From: Pseudomonadales bacterium
GTDB taxonomy: Bacteria; Pseudomonadota; Gammaproteobacteria; Pseudomonadales; UBA7239
Assembly (NCBI GenBank): GCA_020443005.1
Contig: JAGRJA010000298.1
Coordinates: 1-14,915 of the forward strand
Direction of reading: 5' to 3'
Length of the DNA: 14,915 bases
A program made the translations under genes and the position numbers. Positions 7,819 to 14,915 of this stretch are shown here, in pieces. How positions within the stretch are numbered: the first letter of the stretch is position 1; each line of letters begins with the position of its first letter. The notes beneath the pieces are model-generated. The model had not been told where the DNA came from and searched no databases. It saw only the letters and a program-made list of their open reading frames with translations.

Positions 7819-8567
7819 GGCATGCACTGCTTGTACAGAGCCCTGGCAATGCTGCTTCATCGCATGATGACTGCAAGCCTGATCGCCTGCCACAGTGTTT
7901 GCAAACGGAAAAGATACCGGCCTTGAAAAAAGCACCGGGTTGCCCGCTCTGTAAAAGTGATGCCGCCGGTTTTTTCTATGAAGATGCCCGCAGGCGCTAC
8001 TTCTGTTGCTGCATTTGTTCCCTGATTTTTGTGCCTGAGTATTTGCACATATCGTCGTCGGAGGAAAAGGCACAATATGATTTACATCGAAACGAAGTGG
8101 AAGACCCCGCATACCGGGGTTTTCTTTCAAGGCTGTCTGTTCCGCTGGTTGCATTGTTGTCGCCATCTGCTGCAGGGCTGGAATTCGGTTGCGGTCCTGG
8201 CCCGGCATTGTTGGCTATGTTTCGGGAAGCCGGGTATCAAATGTCTGCCTATGACCCTTTTTACCTGCCAGATACATCGGTTCTGGATCATCAGTATGAC
8301 TTTGTCAGTGCCACGGAAGTTGTCGAGCATTTACGCGACCCTGAAGCTACATTTGAAAAACTCTTTTCTTTGGTAAAGCCAAAAGGTTTTTTGGGCCTGA
8401 TGACAAAAATGAGTAACGGTGCTGTAGAAGGTTTTGCCCGCTGGCATTATAAAAATGATCCAACACACATCTGTTTTTACCAGCGTTCAAGCTTTGAATG
8501 GCTGGCTGACAGGTATCAGGCGAATCTGATTCAATGTGCAGGCGATGTCGTGATATTTCAGCGCTGA
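7815..8567 (+). CDS. Zinc-ribbon class I SAM-dependent methyltransferase
   Basis: This is a 250-codon frame. The N-terminal part holds a probable zinc ribbon with Cys43-Cys46 (CPLC) and Cys65-Cys68 (two further Cys pair around CCCIC at 64-68). The Rossmann methyltransferase domain carries the SAM-binding motif I LEFGCGPGPALL at 122-133, the acidic motif II region SAYDPFY at 144-150, and the post-I motif ATEVVEHL at 166-173. A late segment DPTHICFYQ (215-223) is the usual H-x-x-F-x end of this family. Related proteins methylate small molecules or sugars, and a specific substrate cannot be assigned. The longest frame starts with TTG 7815, overlapping the DUF2505 stop as TTGA. No clear ribosome-binding site precedes it, and residues 1-35 look unconserved. 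Other in-frame TTG starts at 7899 and 7923 are as plausible, giving 222 or 214 residues. Termination-reinitiation at the overlap is possible. Confidence 0.85.
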   Translation: MRHALLVQSPGNAASSHDDCKPDRLPQCLQTEKIPALKKAPGCPLCKSDAAGFFYEDARRRYFCCCICSLIFVPEYLHISSSEEKAQYDLHRNEVEDPAYRGFLSRLSVPLVALLSPSAAGLEFGCGPGPALLAMFREAGYQMSAYDPFYLPDTSVLDHQYDFVSATEVVEHLRDPEATFEKLFSLVKPKGFLGLMTKMSNGAVEGFARWHYKNDPTHICFYQRSSFEWLADRYQANLIQCAGDVVIFQR

Positions 8568-8599
8568 CTTTTTTCTGCTCCGGGGTTTGAGGTAATACC

Positions 8600-10198
8600 A
8601 TGCTGTCAAAATTAATGGTCTTGTTGTTGGCGAGTTTGCTCTGTACATCTGTTGTAGCAGAAACACCTTTTCAACAGTGCCCCAACAGCCTTCAACATCC
8701 TTTGCGGGTGAAATCCAGTGGCTGGAGCCGGGAGCTCGAACAGACAAGAAATTACACGCAGCTACAGGCAGGGCTGAATGCTGAAGATTTGCCGAAACTG
8801 GAATTGCAATGGGCTTTTGTTTTTGCTGATACCAATCAGCCGCGTTCGTTACCGGCCATTACCCGGGACGCCATCTTTATCGGGAGTCAGGAGGGGGCGT
8901 TGTGGGCACTGGACAGGGAAAGTGGTTGCGCCTATTGGAGATTCCAGGCGCGAAAGCCAATCAGAAATGCAGTGACCGTGGTCGATCTGGATGGTAGTTC
9001 TTTTGTAGTGTTTGGTGATGATGAAGGTTATGCCTATGGCTTGAATGCCCTTACCGGAGAGCAGATTTGGGAAATTGAACTCGATGATAATCCGATGGCC
9101 GTTATCACCGGTTCGGCAGTTTATTATGATCACTACATCTATATGCCGGTTTCCTCTTTTGAAGTAGGTGCTGCCTTGAACCCCTGGTATAACTGTTGCA
9201 AATTTCGGGGCTCGATCAATAAGCTGAATATAAAAACGGGCGAGCGACTCTGGAAGTCCTACACCATACCCGCAGAGCCCGCGCCAAGCGGTCGCAACAG
9301 CTTTGGTGTGATGCAGTTCGGTGCATCCGGTGCGGCTGTGTGGTCTTCACCGACCATAGATGTAGAGCGGCAACGCATCTACTTTGGCACCGGGCAAAAT
9401 TACAGTAGCCCTGCAGATGATAACAGCGACGCCTTGCACGCGATTGATTTAAATACAGGCGAGCGTATCTGGCATACACAGTTTCTGTCAGAAGACAGCT
9501 GGAACCCTGCCTGTGGTCTGGGTTGGCTGGGCACTAATTGCCCTGAGGAAAAAGGCAGGGATTACGATATCGGAACACCTCCCATGCTGATAACACATCC
9601 TTCCGGCGAGCAGCTTCTGGTGGTCGGGCAAAAATCCGGCATGTTGCACGCCGTTGATCCGCAAAGTGGTGAAAAGCGCTGGTCGAAAGCAATCGGCCGC
9701 GGTGGTTTGATTGGTGGCATACACTGGGGTATGGCCAGTGACGGTGATTACGCCTATGTGCCGATGTCCGATCTCGATATCTGGGGGGCAGTTACACCCG
9801 GAGCGCCGAACCCTTCCCTGAGCAAGGTCGATCTGGATAACGGGGATGTCGTCTGGCAGATACCTGCCATTTTTGACTGTAATGACGAAAAGGGAAAAGC
9901 CATCAAGGGATGTCGAAATGGTCTATCGGCAGCACTTACCCTGATTCCCGGCGCGGTTTTGTCACCGGGTCTTGACGGAGTTTTGCGCGCGCACAATCCT
10001 GAAGATGGCAGCGAAATCTGGCGATGGGATACAAAGCAAAAAGTTCAGGGCGTTAACGGCTTGTCGGGAGAGGGTGGGACACTGGACGCAGGGGGTGCCG
10101 TCGTTGCAGATGGTCAATTATTCATTAACTCCGGTTATGGCGGCATCATCAGTGCAGGTGGTCGGCCGGGTAATGTGTTTCTGGTTTTCGGTTTGTAG
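8600..10198 (+). CDS. Exported PQQ-binding-like beta-propeller, polyvinyl-alcohol-dehydrogenase type, without cytochrome c
   Basis: This is a 532-residue exported protein. The signal peptide is MLSKLMVLLLASLLCTSVVA, with probable cleavage before E21. The mature part shows repeated beta-propeller blades of the quinoprotein type, with W-motif ends such as GALWALDRESG (99-109), GYAYGLNALTGEQIW (143-157), INKLNIKTGERLW (206-218), ALHAIDLNTGERIW (278-291), GMLHAVDPQSGEKRW (347-361) and LSKVDLDNGDVVW (407-419). Adjacent Cys199-Cys200 in WYNCCKFRGS corresponds to the vicinal cysteine pair near the PQQ site of quinoprotein alcohol dehydrogenases, and resembles the CCxFRG block of polyvinyl alcohol dehydrogenases. 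No CxxCH haem motif occurs, so electrons would need a separate cytochrome. Substrate and true PQQ binding are unproven. GAGG sits 7 nt before the ATG. It is 32 bp after the methyltransferase and may belong to the same transcript. Confidence 0.85.
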   Translation: MLSKLMVLLLASLLCTSVVAETPFQQCPNSLQHPLRVKSSGWSRELEQTRNYTQLQAGLNAEDLPKLELQWAFVFADTNQPRSLPAITRDAIFIGSQEGALWALDRESGCAYWRFQARKPIRNAVTVVDLDGSSFVVFGDDEGYAYGLNALTGEQIWEIELDDNPMAVITGSAVYYDHYIYMPVSSFEVGAALNPWYNCCKFRGSINKLNIKTGERLWKSYTIPAEPAPSGRNSFGVMQFGASGAAVWSSPTIDVERQRIYFGTGQNYSSPADDNSDALHAIDLNTGERIWHTQFLSEDSWNPACGLGWLGTNCPEEKGRDYDIGTPPMLITHPSGEQLLVVGQKSGMLHAVDPQSGEKRWSKAIGRGGLIGGIHWGMASDGDYAYVPMSDLDIWGAVTPGAPNPSLSKVDLDNGDVVWQIPAIFDCNDEKGKAIKGCRNGLSAALTLIPGAVLSPGLDGVLRAHNPEDGSEIWRWDTKQKVQGVNGLSGEGGTLDAGGAVVADGQLFINSGYGGIISAGGRPGNVFLVFGL

Positions 10199-10334
10199 TT
10201 TGTGTTGACGGCTTCTCTGTATGTGCCTGCTCAAGTGGGTTATTGCGGTAGTTCCGATTGTTTGTTAAGGTGATTATCGCAACTCTGCTTTTTGTCAGGT
10301 GGGGGAGTCAATAAATAATAAAAGAATGTCACCC

Positions 10335-10340
10335 AGAGGA
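10335..10340 (+). promoter_or_regulatory. Shine-Dalgarno for the two-propeller protein
   Basis: AGAGGA is 7 nt before ATG 10348 and 4 nt before GTG 10345, which decides for the ATG. The gene may have its own promoter in the 149-bp AT-rich gap before it, but no clear -10/-35 pair was found. Confidence 0.55.
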
Positions 10341-10347
10341 AGCAGTG

Positions 10348-12765
10348 ATGCTCAAAAAACCTTTCACCTTAACTATATTATTATTTTTTTCTATTCTTAG
10401 CCTGATTTCACAGGCAGCTGATCTTGATAACGATAAATCGCCAGACACAGAAGAAGTGCTGGCACATACCAGTGACAATGATCCGACACGTCGTCCCTAT
10501 TGGAAGCAGACCATGAATGGCAATGGGGTTGATGACCAGTTTGGAGCCGCTGTCAGTGCCATTGGTGACGTGAATGGTGATGGCTATAACGACTTTGCTA
10601 TTGGTGCGCCGAGAGATGATGACAATTGGGATGACAGTGGTACTGTACAGGTGCGCAGTGGGCGTTATGGGAATTACCTTTATCAGCTGGTTGGCGATCC
10701 GGCTGACTTGTTCGGGTTCTCTATTGCAGCCGTGGGTGATGTAAATGGAGATACTTATGATGATTTTTTGGTGGGTTCTCCAGGTCACACGACAACGGTC
10801 GCTGCAGCAGGCAAGGTTGCTCTCCTTAGTGGTGCTGATGGGGCGCAAATCTACAGTTATACCGGTGAAGTGAAGTATGACAATTTTGGATATGCCGTTG
10901 TCGGTATCGGTGATGTAACTGGTGATGCTGTACCTGATTTTGCAGCAGGAGCGCCTGGTTCAAGCAATCCGCCACATACAGGCTTTGTGCGGGTGTTTAA
11001 TGGTGCCACCGGTGCCGAAGTGTATCGCCTTGATGGCGCAAATAATGCGGACTGGTTTGGTTCTGCCCTGAGTCCGCTTGGTGATGTTAACAGCGATGGT
11101 TACCCGGATTTTATTATTGGTGCGCGTTACACCGATGCTGGAGGAGCAAACTCTGGTTCTGTGCATGTGGTGAGTGGGGTGGACGGTACTGAAATCTATC
11201 GTTTTGATGGTGAGGCACATTTTTACTGGTCAGAGTTTGGTGCTTCTGTTTCAGCGGCGGATGTGAATGCCGATGGTTATCAAGACATCATTGCAGGAAC
11301 AGGCGTCAGCAGTGCAGGTTATGTAAAAGTCTATAGTGGTAAAACGGGTGAGCAATTGTATCGCCTGGCTGATGACGGTGAAGGTTATGAGTCGCCAATA
11401 GGCGAAGGTTATGATTCTTCTGTAGCTGTTGCCGGTTTAGGCGATGTCAACGGGGATGGCTATGAGGATTTCGCTATCGGCTTTCATGACTATGATGACA
11501 GTACTGGCTTTGCTGATATATACAGTGGATTTGACGCCTCCCGTCTCTACCGCTTGCGTGGTGATGATCCAGGTGATCGTTTTGGTGCCTCTATTACCGG
11601 CCTTGGAGACAACAATGGCGATGGCTACCCGGAATTCCTGGTTGGTGCCAGTTACGATGATAATAACGGCAAAGAGAATAGTGGTAGCGTCAGGCGCTTC
11701 TTGAGCAAGGATCTTTTGAATGATGTCGATACTGACAACATCCTCAATGCTTTTGACCTCGATAATGACAACGATGGCTTCAGCGATATCGACGAGGTTG
11801 CCTGTGGTTCAGGTGCCTTTGATGAAACTGATTTTTGTGCAGTAAATTACTCTGTTGGTGGTAATGATTTTGATCGCGACGCCGATGATGATGTGTTGAT
11901 AAGGAGTAGTGCTAGCGGAAACTGGCAAGTATACACGCTGCAATCTGCTGCACTCGATTCTAATAATATATATGCAGCTTATAACGGCAGCGACTGGCAG
12001 CATGTTGCCAATCTGGATGTTGATGCAGACGGTGATGTGGATGTCTTGCTGCGAAATAGTGTCACAGGCAAATGGCATGTTGCGATTACGCAAAGTGGTG
12101 CTGTATCAAGCATCTATTCCCTGTCGATTTATAATCAGCCAAATTACCAGTTTCAGGCGGCACTGGATGCGGATGCCGACGGTGATAGTGATATTCTTAT
12201 TCGTGATTCGATAAATGGGCAATGGACGATATTTTTGATGCAGTCTGGTGCTGTGCAAAGCAGTTCAGGCCTGGCTCTTTTTTCAGAAAGTAATTTTGTT
12301 TTTGCTGCGTCCGGTGATTTTGATGGTGATATAGACGACGATATTCTGTTGCGGAATACTGTAACGGGAAAGTACAAGAAGTTTGATATGGATGCAGCTT
12401 CGGTAACAGTGAGTTCCGGCTTGCGTGCTTTATATGCATCAAGTGATTGGCAGTTGCAGATGTGTGGCGATATGGATGCCGACGGAAAAGATGACCTGCT
12501 TTTCCGTAACACAGTAACAGGCCGTTTCAGGGTGTTTATCATCAATAACAATGTGATTACCGCAGAGTCGCCTTTGAGTTTGTTTTCGTCGTCTGATTAT
12601 GTGTTTCAGGCGGGGGTCGATGGGGATGCCGACGGCGATGTGGATTTGTTAACCAGAAAAAGCAGTAATGGAAACTGGCTGCTGTTTTCAATAGAGGCAG
12701 GTATTGTGCAGTCTTCAGTGCCGCTTGGTCTGCCCGCAGCAGGTGTCTGGCAGTTGGCTCAATAG
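10348..12765 (+). CDS. Secreted two-propeller FG-GAP/VCBS repeat protein with TSP3-like linker
   Basis: This 805-residue exported protein has a signal peptide at 1-23 (FTLTILLFFSILSLISQA). Just after it is a short acidic DxDxDxxPDxEE motif. Seven integrin-alpha-like FG-GAP repeats follow at about 63-448. Five open with an FG and all carry a D-x-N-x-D-G-type calcium loop; the loops start at about 74, 131, 189, 246, 305, 366 and 421. Seven is the count for a complete seven-bladed propeller. Residues 458-485 are an Asp-rich thrombospondin-type-3-like calcium linker (DxDxDNxxxxFDxDND), and Cys486/Cys497 could pair. Residues 506-805 are six further repeats of about 50 residues, each of the form DxDADGDxDxLxRxxxTGxW, consistent with a second propeller. 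There is no C-terminal sorting signal, TM helix or enzyme motif. The likely role is calcium-dependent adhesion or matrix/cell-surface binding (inference). ATG 10348 is chosen over GTG 10345 because AGAGGA ends 7 nt before it. Confidence 0.88.
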   Translation: MLKKPFTLTILLFFSILSLISQAADLDNDKSPDTEEVLAHTSDNDPTRRPYWKQTMNGNGVDDQFGAAVSAIGDVNGDGYNDFAIGAPRDDDNWDDSGTVQVRSGRYGNYLYQLVGDPADLFGFSIAAVGDVNGDTYDDFLVGSPGHTTTVAAAGKVALLSGADGAQIYSYTGEVKYDNFGYAVVGIGDVTGDAVPDFAAGAPGSSNPPHTGFVRVFNGATGAEVYRLDGANNADWFGSALSPLGDVNSDGYPDFIIGARYTDAGGANSGSVHVVSGVDGTEIYRFDGEAHFYWSEFGASVSAADVNADGYQDIIAGTGVSSAGYVKVYSGKTGEQLYRLADDGEGYESPIGEGYDSSVAVAGLGDVNGDGYEDFAIGFHDYDDSTGFADIYSGFDASRLYRLRGDDPGDRFGASITGLGDNNGDGYPEFLVGASYDDNNGKENSGSVRRFLSKDLLNDVDTDNILNAFDLDNDNDGFSDIDEVACGSGAFDETDFCAVNYSVGGNDFDRDADDDVLIRSSASGNWQVYTLQSAALDSNNIYAAYNGSDWQHVANLDVDADGDVDVLLRNSVTGKWHVAITQSGAVSSIYSLSIYNQPNYQFQAALDADADGDSDILIRDSINGQWTIFLMQSGAVQSSSGLALFSESNFVFAASGDFDGDIDDDILLRNTVTGKYKKFDMDAASVTVSSGLRALYASSDWQLQMCGDMDADGKDDLLFRNTVTGRFRVFIINNNVITAESPLSLFSSSDYVFQAGVDGDADGDVDLLTRKSSNGNWLLFSIEAGIVQSSVPLGLPAAGVWQLAQ

Positions 12766-12804
12766 GTGCAGTAACAAGAGCAGGGTGTGCAAGCCACTTG
12801 ATCA

Positions 12805-12832
12805 GATAACGGGCGCGTTGGTGCCCGTTATC
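12805..12832 (+). terminator. Hairpin terminator after the two-propeller gene
   Basis: GATAACGGGC at 12805-12814 and its exact complement GCCCGTTATC at 12823-12832 form a 10-bp GC-rich stem with an 8-nt loop. The T-run that follows is weak (GTTTATGG). It lies 40 bp after the stop at 12765 and 28 bp before the end of the convergent oxidoreductase gene, so it may stop transcription from both sides. Confidence 0.6.
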
Positions 12833-12860
12833 GTTTATGGTGTACTCGCTGGGCTTGTTA

Positions 12861-13745
12861 CTAGCCTCGTTTGTCGATCAGCTCGCAAAGGCGCTCGACT
12901 TCACTGATGTCCGCGGTTGCGGGTACCATAAAAATCTCGTCAGATCCCGCTTCTTCAAGATCATCCATGGCGCGGAGAATATTATCTTCGGTATGACGTG
13001 TCATCGATGCTGCTACGGCCTTGGCCATGTCGTCACCCAGTACTTTCAGGTAATCATAGACATACGATTTCAGCCGGTTTTCAGGGTCGTCGGCGAGGCA
13101 GTACCAGAATCCACCGACTTTTTGTGGTGCTTCGCTGCGTCCCGCTTCCTGCCAGGCATCGTCAGCCATGCCGAACATACGGTCGGTTTCAGCTTTGCTG
13201 CCGTTCATTGAAAAGCCGTAGAGGCCATCAGCCCAGTGTGCTGCACGGGCAATGGCCTTCGGCCCCATTGCGCCGGCCAGTATCGGTGGCCCGCCATCCT
13301 GATAGGGGCGGGGGCCTACTTCATCGGCACCTTCGAAGGGTGGTTCACCTGCCCAAATACGGCGCATTTCTGCGATCTGCTCATCCTGTTTCTGGTGGCG
13401 GTTTTTGAAACTGGCGCCTACCGCACGGTAGTCGTTTTCTCGCCCGCCAACACCCACGGTTACTGTTACGCGACCATTGCTGAGTTGGTCGAGCGTGGCA
13501 ATTTCTTTTGCCGCCCATACCGCAGAGTGCATCGGCAATACATAAAGCGAGGGCACAATGCGTACATTCTCGGTCAACGCTGCAGCGAAGGCCAGAACAT
13601 TGCGCATCTCGAAGGTATAGTCTGTGATTCGTTCGCCGCAAGAGAGGCTGGAGAATGGCCCCTGGTCAATCTTCCGGCACCAGTCCATCAAAAGTTCACG
13701 GGTGATGTCGCGTTTCATATAAGGTAGACAAATGCCGATTTTCAT
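12861..13745 (-). CDS. Luciferase-like (LLM class) flavin-dependent oxidoreductase
   Basis: This 294-residue protein, with no signal peptide, is predicted cytoplasmic. It has the TIM-barrel bacterial luciferase-like fold that uses FMN or F420. The N-terminus MKIGICLPYM is the first beta strand. The block AKEIATLDQLSNGRVTVTVGVGG (residues 79-101, key residues ATLDxLSxGR and GVGG) is the family's best-conserved motif. Another conserved block is GGPPILAGAMGPKAIARAAHWADG (151-174), around the flavin phosphate site. The C-terminal half ends with an I-F-M-V-P strand at 271-275 and a helix that finish the barrel. Substrates for this subgroup range from alkanes and amines to F420-linked reductions, and none can be assigned here. 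GGAGA, on the minus strand at 13751-13755, sits 5 nt before the ATG. It is divergent from the decarboxylase gene. Confidence 0.93.
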   Translation of the reverse strand: MKIGICLPYMKRDITRELLMDWCRKIDQGPFSSLSCGERITDYTFEMRNVLAFAAALTENVRIVPSLYVLPMHSAVWAAKEIATLDQLSNGRVTVTVGVGGRENDYRAVGASFKNRHQKQDEQIAEMRRIWAGEPPFEGADEVGPRPYQDGGPPILAGAMGPKAIARAAHWADGLYGFSMNGSKAETDRMFGMADDAWQEAGRSEAPQKVGGFWYCLADDPENRLKSYVYDYLKVLGDDMAKAVAASMTRHTEDNILRAMDDLEEAGSDEIFMVPATADISEVERLCELIDKRG

Positions 13746-13778
13746 CGCTTTCTCCGGGTTGCTTGTTTGAATGGGTGT

Positions 13779-13792
13779 TCTTTTCCAAAAGA
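13779..13792. promoter_or_regulatory. Palindrome upstream of the oxidoreductase gene
   Basis: TCTTTT-CC-AAAAGA is a perfect 6-bp inverted repeat with a 2-nt centre, 34 bp before the oxidoreductase start. It overlaps where its leader or promoter should be; on the minus strand a -10-like TACTAT lies just upstream. It could be an operator. Confidence 0.3.
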
Positions 13793-13923
13793 TAGTACTT
13801 ATTAAACCCGATTCAGGGTCGGCGACGCTATGGGGGCTTCAACGGGTAGGCAGGTTTTCACGCTTCTGCTACAGCTTTCGGAACAAATGTGGGCAACAGT
13901 AGTGAGAGGAAAATTAAATTTTC

Positions 13924-13946
13924 GCGAAGAGCAAACAAGTCTTCGC
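13924..13946. promoter_or_regulatory. Perfect 7-bp inverted repeat, candidate operator for mcd
   Basis: GCGAAGA at 13924-13930 and TCTTCGC at 13940-13946 are exact complements separated by 9 nt. The repeat lies 10 bp upstream of a -10-like TATACT at 13956-13961, so a bound protein would cover the -35 position. No T-run follows, so it is unlikely to be a terminator. Confidence 0.4.
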
Positions 13947-14073
13947 TGAATAATTTATACTGTCACTCCAATTTTGCGTGTGATGTTGTGTGTGGCCAGC
14001 TGAATCTTCGCCATTTTGTTGATGCCGCGCCGTCGCAAACCCAGCTAAACCATTGATATAAGCCTGATCAACT

Positions 14074-14915
14074 ATGGAAAAAAACAGCCCGTCTCTTTTC
14101 AACCGTACACTGAAGCGTTTGCGTCGTGGCTGGTCCGAAATCAGTGCCAGCATTCGTGGTCACGACGAGTTCAGTTTTGATCCCACGCTGACTGATCAGG
14201 ATATACAGCGGCTTAAAAAACTGATTAACCAGTGCCTGGAAGCCCCTAGTGGTGAAGTGTCGGCCAGAGCGTTGGCAGCGCGAATAGGTGAGCAATATCT
14301 CCAGTTTAACCGGCAAGGGCGAGAGCGTTTTTTACGCTTGTTGGCAACAGAATTTGATGTAGATGTGGCTGCCATCGATCAGGCTATCGAGGCCTATACC
14401 CAGGCAAAAGAAGATGCCAATATGCCCAAGTTGCGACACAAGCTTTCCAATGCACTTGTAGCACCGCGCGTTCGCTTGCTAACCCTGTTTAATGCCCTTC
14501 CCGATGGCATCAAGTTCCTGGTCGATATGCGAGCCGAGCTGCTGGCACTCGGTTCACGAAAAGACAAGGAGCTGTTTGAGGTTGAGCAGGATCTGAAAGA
14601 TTTATTGGCAAGCTGGTTTGATATCGGTTTTCTCAAACTGGAACAAATCACCTGGCAATCACCGGCCTCACTGCTCGAAAAACTGATTGAATACGAAGCG
14701 GTTCACCAGATTACCAGTTGGGATGACCTGAAAAACCGTTTGGCACCAGATCGCCGTCTCTACGCCTTTTTTCATCACAACATGCCCAATGAGCCCTTGA
14801 TTTTTGTGCAGGTGGCGCTGGTTAATGGCCTTGCCGACAACATTCAAACCCTGCTGGATACCGATGCGCCGACAGTGGATAGCAGCACAGCCAACACGGC
14901 GATTTTTTATTCCAT
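14074..14915 (+). CDS. Malonyl-CoA decarboxylase, N-terminal part (truncated by window end)
   Basis: The ATG at 14074 opens a frame of 280 codons that runs off the end. The enzyme converts malonyl-CoA to acetyl-CoA and CO2 in the cytoplasm, in malonate use or control of fatty-acid metabolism. The visible part covers the all-helical N-terminal domain (about 1-190) and the start of the GNAT-like catalytic domain. Diagnostic blocks are PKLRHKLSNALVAPRVRLL, the segment FLVDMRAELL, then PDRRLYAFFHHNMPNEPLIF, with VALVNGLADNIQTLLD after it. The last readable residues, AIFYS, match the FYSIS segment where the family's catalytic Ser is placed; the catalytic His would lie beyond the window. Malonate transporter or malonyl-CoA synthetase genes, if present, are not in view. 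No convincing Shine-Dalgarno precedes the ATG. Confidence 0.95.
   Translation, partial: MEKNSPSLFNRTLKRLRRGWSEISASIRGHDEFSFDPTLTDQDIQRLKKLINQCLEAPSGEVSARALAARIGEQYLQFNRQGRERFLRLLATEFDVDVAAIDQAIEAYTQAKEDANMPKLRHKLSNALVAPRVRLLTLFNALPDGIKFLVDMRAELLALGSRKDKELFEVEQDLKDLLASWFDIGFLKLEQITWQSPASLLEKLIEYEAVHQITSWDDLKNRLAPDRRLYAFFHHNMPNEPLIFVQVALVNGLADNIQTLLDTDAPTVDSSTANTAIFYS

Larger units (their letters stand above)
13746..14073. other. Palindrome-rich intergenic region between the oxidoreductase and mcd
   Basis: No ORF or RNA gene is supported in these 328 bp. The region holds three perfect inverted repeats: TCTTTT/AAAAGA at 13779-13792, AAAATT-A-AATTTT just before 13922, and GCGAAGA/TCTTCGC at 13924-13946. 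A -10-like TATACT lies at 13956-13961. The roughly 110 bp before the mcd ATG look featureless, with no strong Shine-Dalgarno. Confidence 0.4.

Noticed and set aside
8600..10198. A cytochrome c domain fused to the quinoprotein
   Set aside because: No CxxCH motif occurs anywhere in the translated protein.
10345..12765. Repeated DNA suggesting a CRISPR array or satellite
   Set aside because: The repeats are protein repeats (FG-GAP and DxDADGD types) with diverged nucleotide sequence. There are no identical direct repeats with unique spacers.
12837..13727. Plus-strand frames of 124, 136 and 163 codons
   Set aside because: They are opposite the well-supported flavin oxidoreductase and have no recognisable domain.
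1..14915. A defence system, prophage, integrative element or tRNA-linked island
   Set aside because: No nuclease, integrase, transposase, toxin-antitoxin pair, tRNA or flanking direct repeats were found, and coding style looks uniform across the genes.

Overview
The window looks like ordinary chromosome from a free-living, probably marine gammaproteobacterium. The evidence is a gammaproteobacterial-type RF3 (prfC), a malonyl-CoA decarboxylase, a 7TM-DISM hybrid kinase, roughly balanced base composition, and extended -10 promoters of the TGnTATAAT kind. A Cellvibrionales-like lineage would fit, but that is inference from gene content only. No tRNA, rRNA, insertion sequence, integrase, CRISPR array or phage gene was seen.

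Layout. (1) Positions 1-218, minus strand: the N-terminus of a YbhN/LPG-synthase-type flippase-like membrane protein, cut by the window edge. It is divergent from a MATE-family efflux transporter (379-1755, +), which is followed by prfC (1798-3378, +) with its own extended -10 promoter. (2) Convergent to prfC is a single-pass membrane protein of unknown function (3418-4689, -). (3) After a 224-bp divergent intergenic region comes a tight run on the + strand: a hybrid sensor kinase with a 7TM-DISM sensor (4914-7337), a DUF2505 SRPBCC-fold protein (7342-7818, 4 bp after the kinase), a zinc-ribbon class I SAM methyltransferase (7815-8567, overlapping by 4 nt), and an exported PQQ-type beta-propeller (8600-10198). 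The spacing suggests one transcript. (4) A secreted protein with two beta-propellers (10348-12765, +) follows and ends at a hairpin that probably terminates transcription. (5) A luciferase-like flavin monooxygenase (12861-13745, -) is divergent from a malonyl-CoA decarboxylase (14074 to beyond the end, +). The 328 bp between them hold several perfect inverted repeats.

How the genes may work together. The kinase-to-propeller run could couple sensing at the membrane to a periplasmic quinoprotein and associated cytoplasmic proteins; this rests only on spacing. The kinase carries its own receiver domain but no DNA-binding output gene is adjacent, so its partner lies elsewhere. The other genes look like independent housekeeping or catabolic functions (translation termination, efflux, malonyl-CoA breakdown).

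No clear new defence or mobile system is visible. The most unusual items are the two-propeller secreted protein, the kinase/DUF2505/methyltransferase/quinoprotein cluster, the unknown membrane protein at 3418-4689, and the palindrome-rich region upstream of the decarboxylase.
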